From positions 62,001-126,000 of the forward strand of contig JBGAKH010000002.1 of the NCBI GenBank assembly GCA_044224515.1: DNA of 64,000 nucleotides, read 5' to 3'. A model generated the notes under the pieces. The model worked only from the letters and a program-made list of their open reading frames with translations, was not told the DNA's origin and searched no databases. This stretch comes from JBBATK01 sp044224515. Its GTDB lineage: Bacteria > Bacteroidota > Ignavibacteria > Kapaibacteriales > NICIL-2. The translations under genes were made by a program, and so were the position numbers. Positions 63,569 through 64,000 of this stretch are shown piece by piece; within the stretch, counting starts at the first letter, position 1; every line of letters starts with the position of its first letter.

Positions 63569-64000
63569 ATGGAAGAAAAAGTCTACCACTCAAATTTTCA
63601 GGTTGAGAGCTCGTATTGGTGGTTTACCGCCCGAGCGCACATTATTCACTCCTTGATCAATCATTACTGTCACTTAGCCAAAGGATCGACGGTTGTCGAC
63701 GTGGGCTGCGGAACCGGCGGTTTTTTGTCGGAGTTGGCACGTGAATACACGGCGGTAGGAACCGATACCTCTGCGCTGGCTATAGAGTATTGTCGCAAAC
63801 GAGGACTTGAACACCTGCATCTCGGCACTCTTGACGACTTTCCTCGCGAACGTTATGCGGTTGATGCCGTCACCATGCTCGATGTGATTGAGCATATAGA
63901 AGACGACCATGGCGTTGTGAAGCAAGTGTATGATTTGCTCAAGCCCGGTGGCTATTTCATTGCCTCTGTTCCTGCTAACAAATGGATGTGGAGTGCGCAC
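63569..64000 (+). CDS. SAM-dependent methyltransferase, C-terminus outside window
   Basis: From ATG 63569 the frame is open for 144 codons to the window edge. It opens with HSNFQVESSYWWFTARAHII and then class I methyltransferase motif I (STVVDVGCGTGGFLSELA), an acidic motif II end (AVGTDTSALAIEYCRKRG), motif post-I (AVDAVTMLDVIEHIEDDHGV) and LLKPGGYFIASVPANKWMW. This layout is the UbiE/COQ5-like type often acting on lipids, sugars or quinones. The substrate is not predictable from the part seen. Confidence 0.88.
   Translation, partial: MEEKVYHSNFQVESSYWWFTARAHIIHSLINHYCHLAKGSTVVDVGCGTGGFLSELAREYTAVGTDTSALAIEYCRKRGLEHLHLGTLDDFPRERYAVDAVTMLDVIEHIEDDHGVVKQVYDLLKPGGYFIASVPANKWMWSAH

Overview
The window most resembles a motile, Gram-negative bacterium of the FCB group, close to Ignavibacteria/Kapaibacteria. 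This is inferred from gene content and not from a marker gene. Many secreted proteins end in a type IX secretion (T9SS) type A C-terminal sorting domain, which is confined to the Bacteroidota/Chlorobi side of the tree. They sit beside flagellar and chemotaxis genes and a large pyruvate:ferredoxin oxidoreductase, a mix expected of early-branching members. Few starts have a strong Shine-Dalgarno sequence outside the chemotaxis and flagellar genes. I found no rRNA, tRNA, CRISPR array or insertion sequence.

Layout: 1-5.2 kb holds two tandem secreted beta-propeller proteins (the first runs off the left edge). 5.4-11.6 kb holds a TPR-adenylate cyclase, a TPR protein, a GNAT acetyltransferase, and a WYL regulator paired with an unknown protein. 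11.7-16.8 kb holds a possible 49-residue membrane peptide, a divergent adenylate-forming-enzyme-like protein, a decayed T9SS cargo remnant, and two T9SS-tagged proteins (thioredoxin-like and multicopper oxidase). 16.9-19.5 kb is a three-gene signalling operon (small N-terminal-domain protein, HDOD protein, GAF histidine kinase). 19.9-28.8 kb has a secreted WD40-like protein, a chemoreceptor and nifJ. 29.4-35.6 kb is a heavy-metal efflux operon whose RND pump is fused to its TolC-like outer-membrane partner. 35.8-46.5 kb has an MFS transporter, a 1701-residue LamG/T9SS surface protein, a secreted unknown, an acetyltransferase-like protein, a CPBP membrane protease and PhnA. 46.9-63.0 kb is a motility and chemotaxis region: flgE and a small flagellar operon protein, two chemoreceptors and a porin, then an eight-gene che operon (cheW, HEAT-repeat protein, cheR, cheY-like, cheY, cheZ-like, cheA, cheB). 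A methyltransferase runs off the right edge.

The signalling genes form one theme. Three chemoreceptors, all with tandem HAMP modules and one with a periplasmic c-type haem motif, can feed the single CheW/CheA pathway, with adaptation by CheR/CheB and signal termination by the CheZ-like protein. Sites resembling sigma-28 (FliA) promoters lie before the flagellar pair, the porin/chemoreceptor pair and the haem chemoreceptor, with weaker ones before the HDOD operon and the third chemoreceptor.

The observations I would follow up first are a 125-nt highly structured intergenic element before flgE, the haem-motif chemoreceptor, the HEAT-repeat protein inside the che operon, the T9SS-exported copper/thiol redox pair beside a decayed cargo gene, and two tandem-repeat blocks with 9- and 11-bp periods in front of genes.
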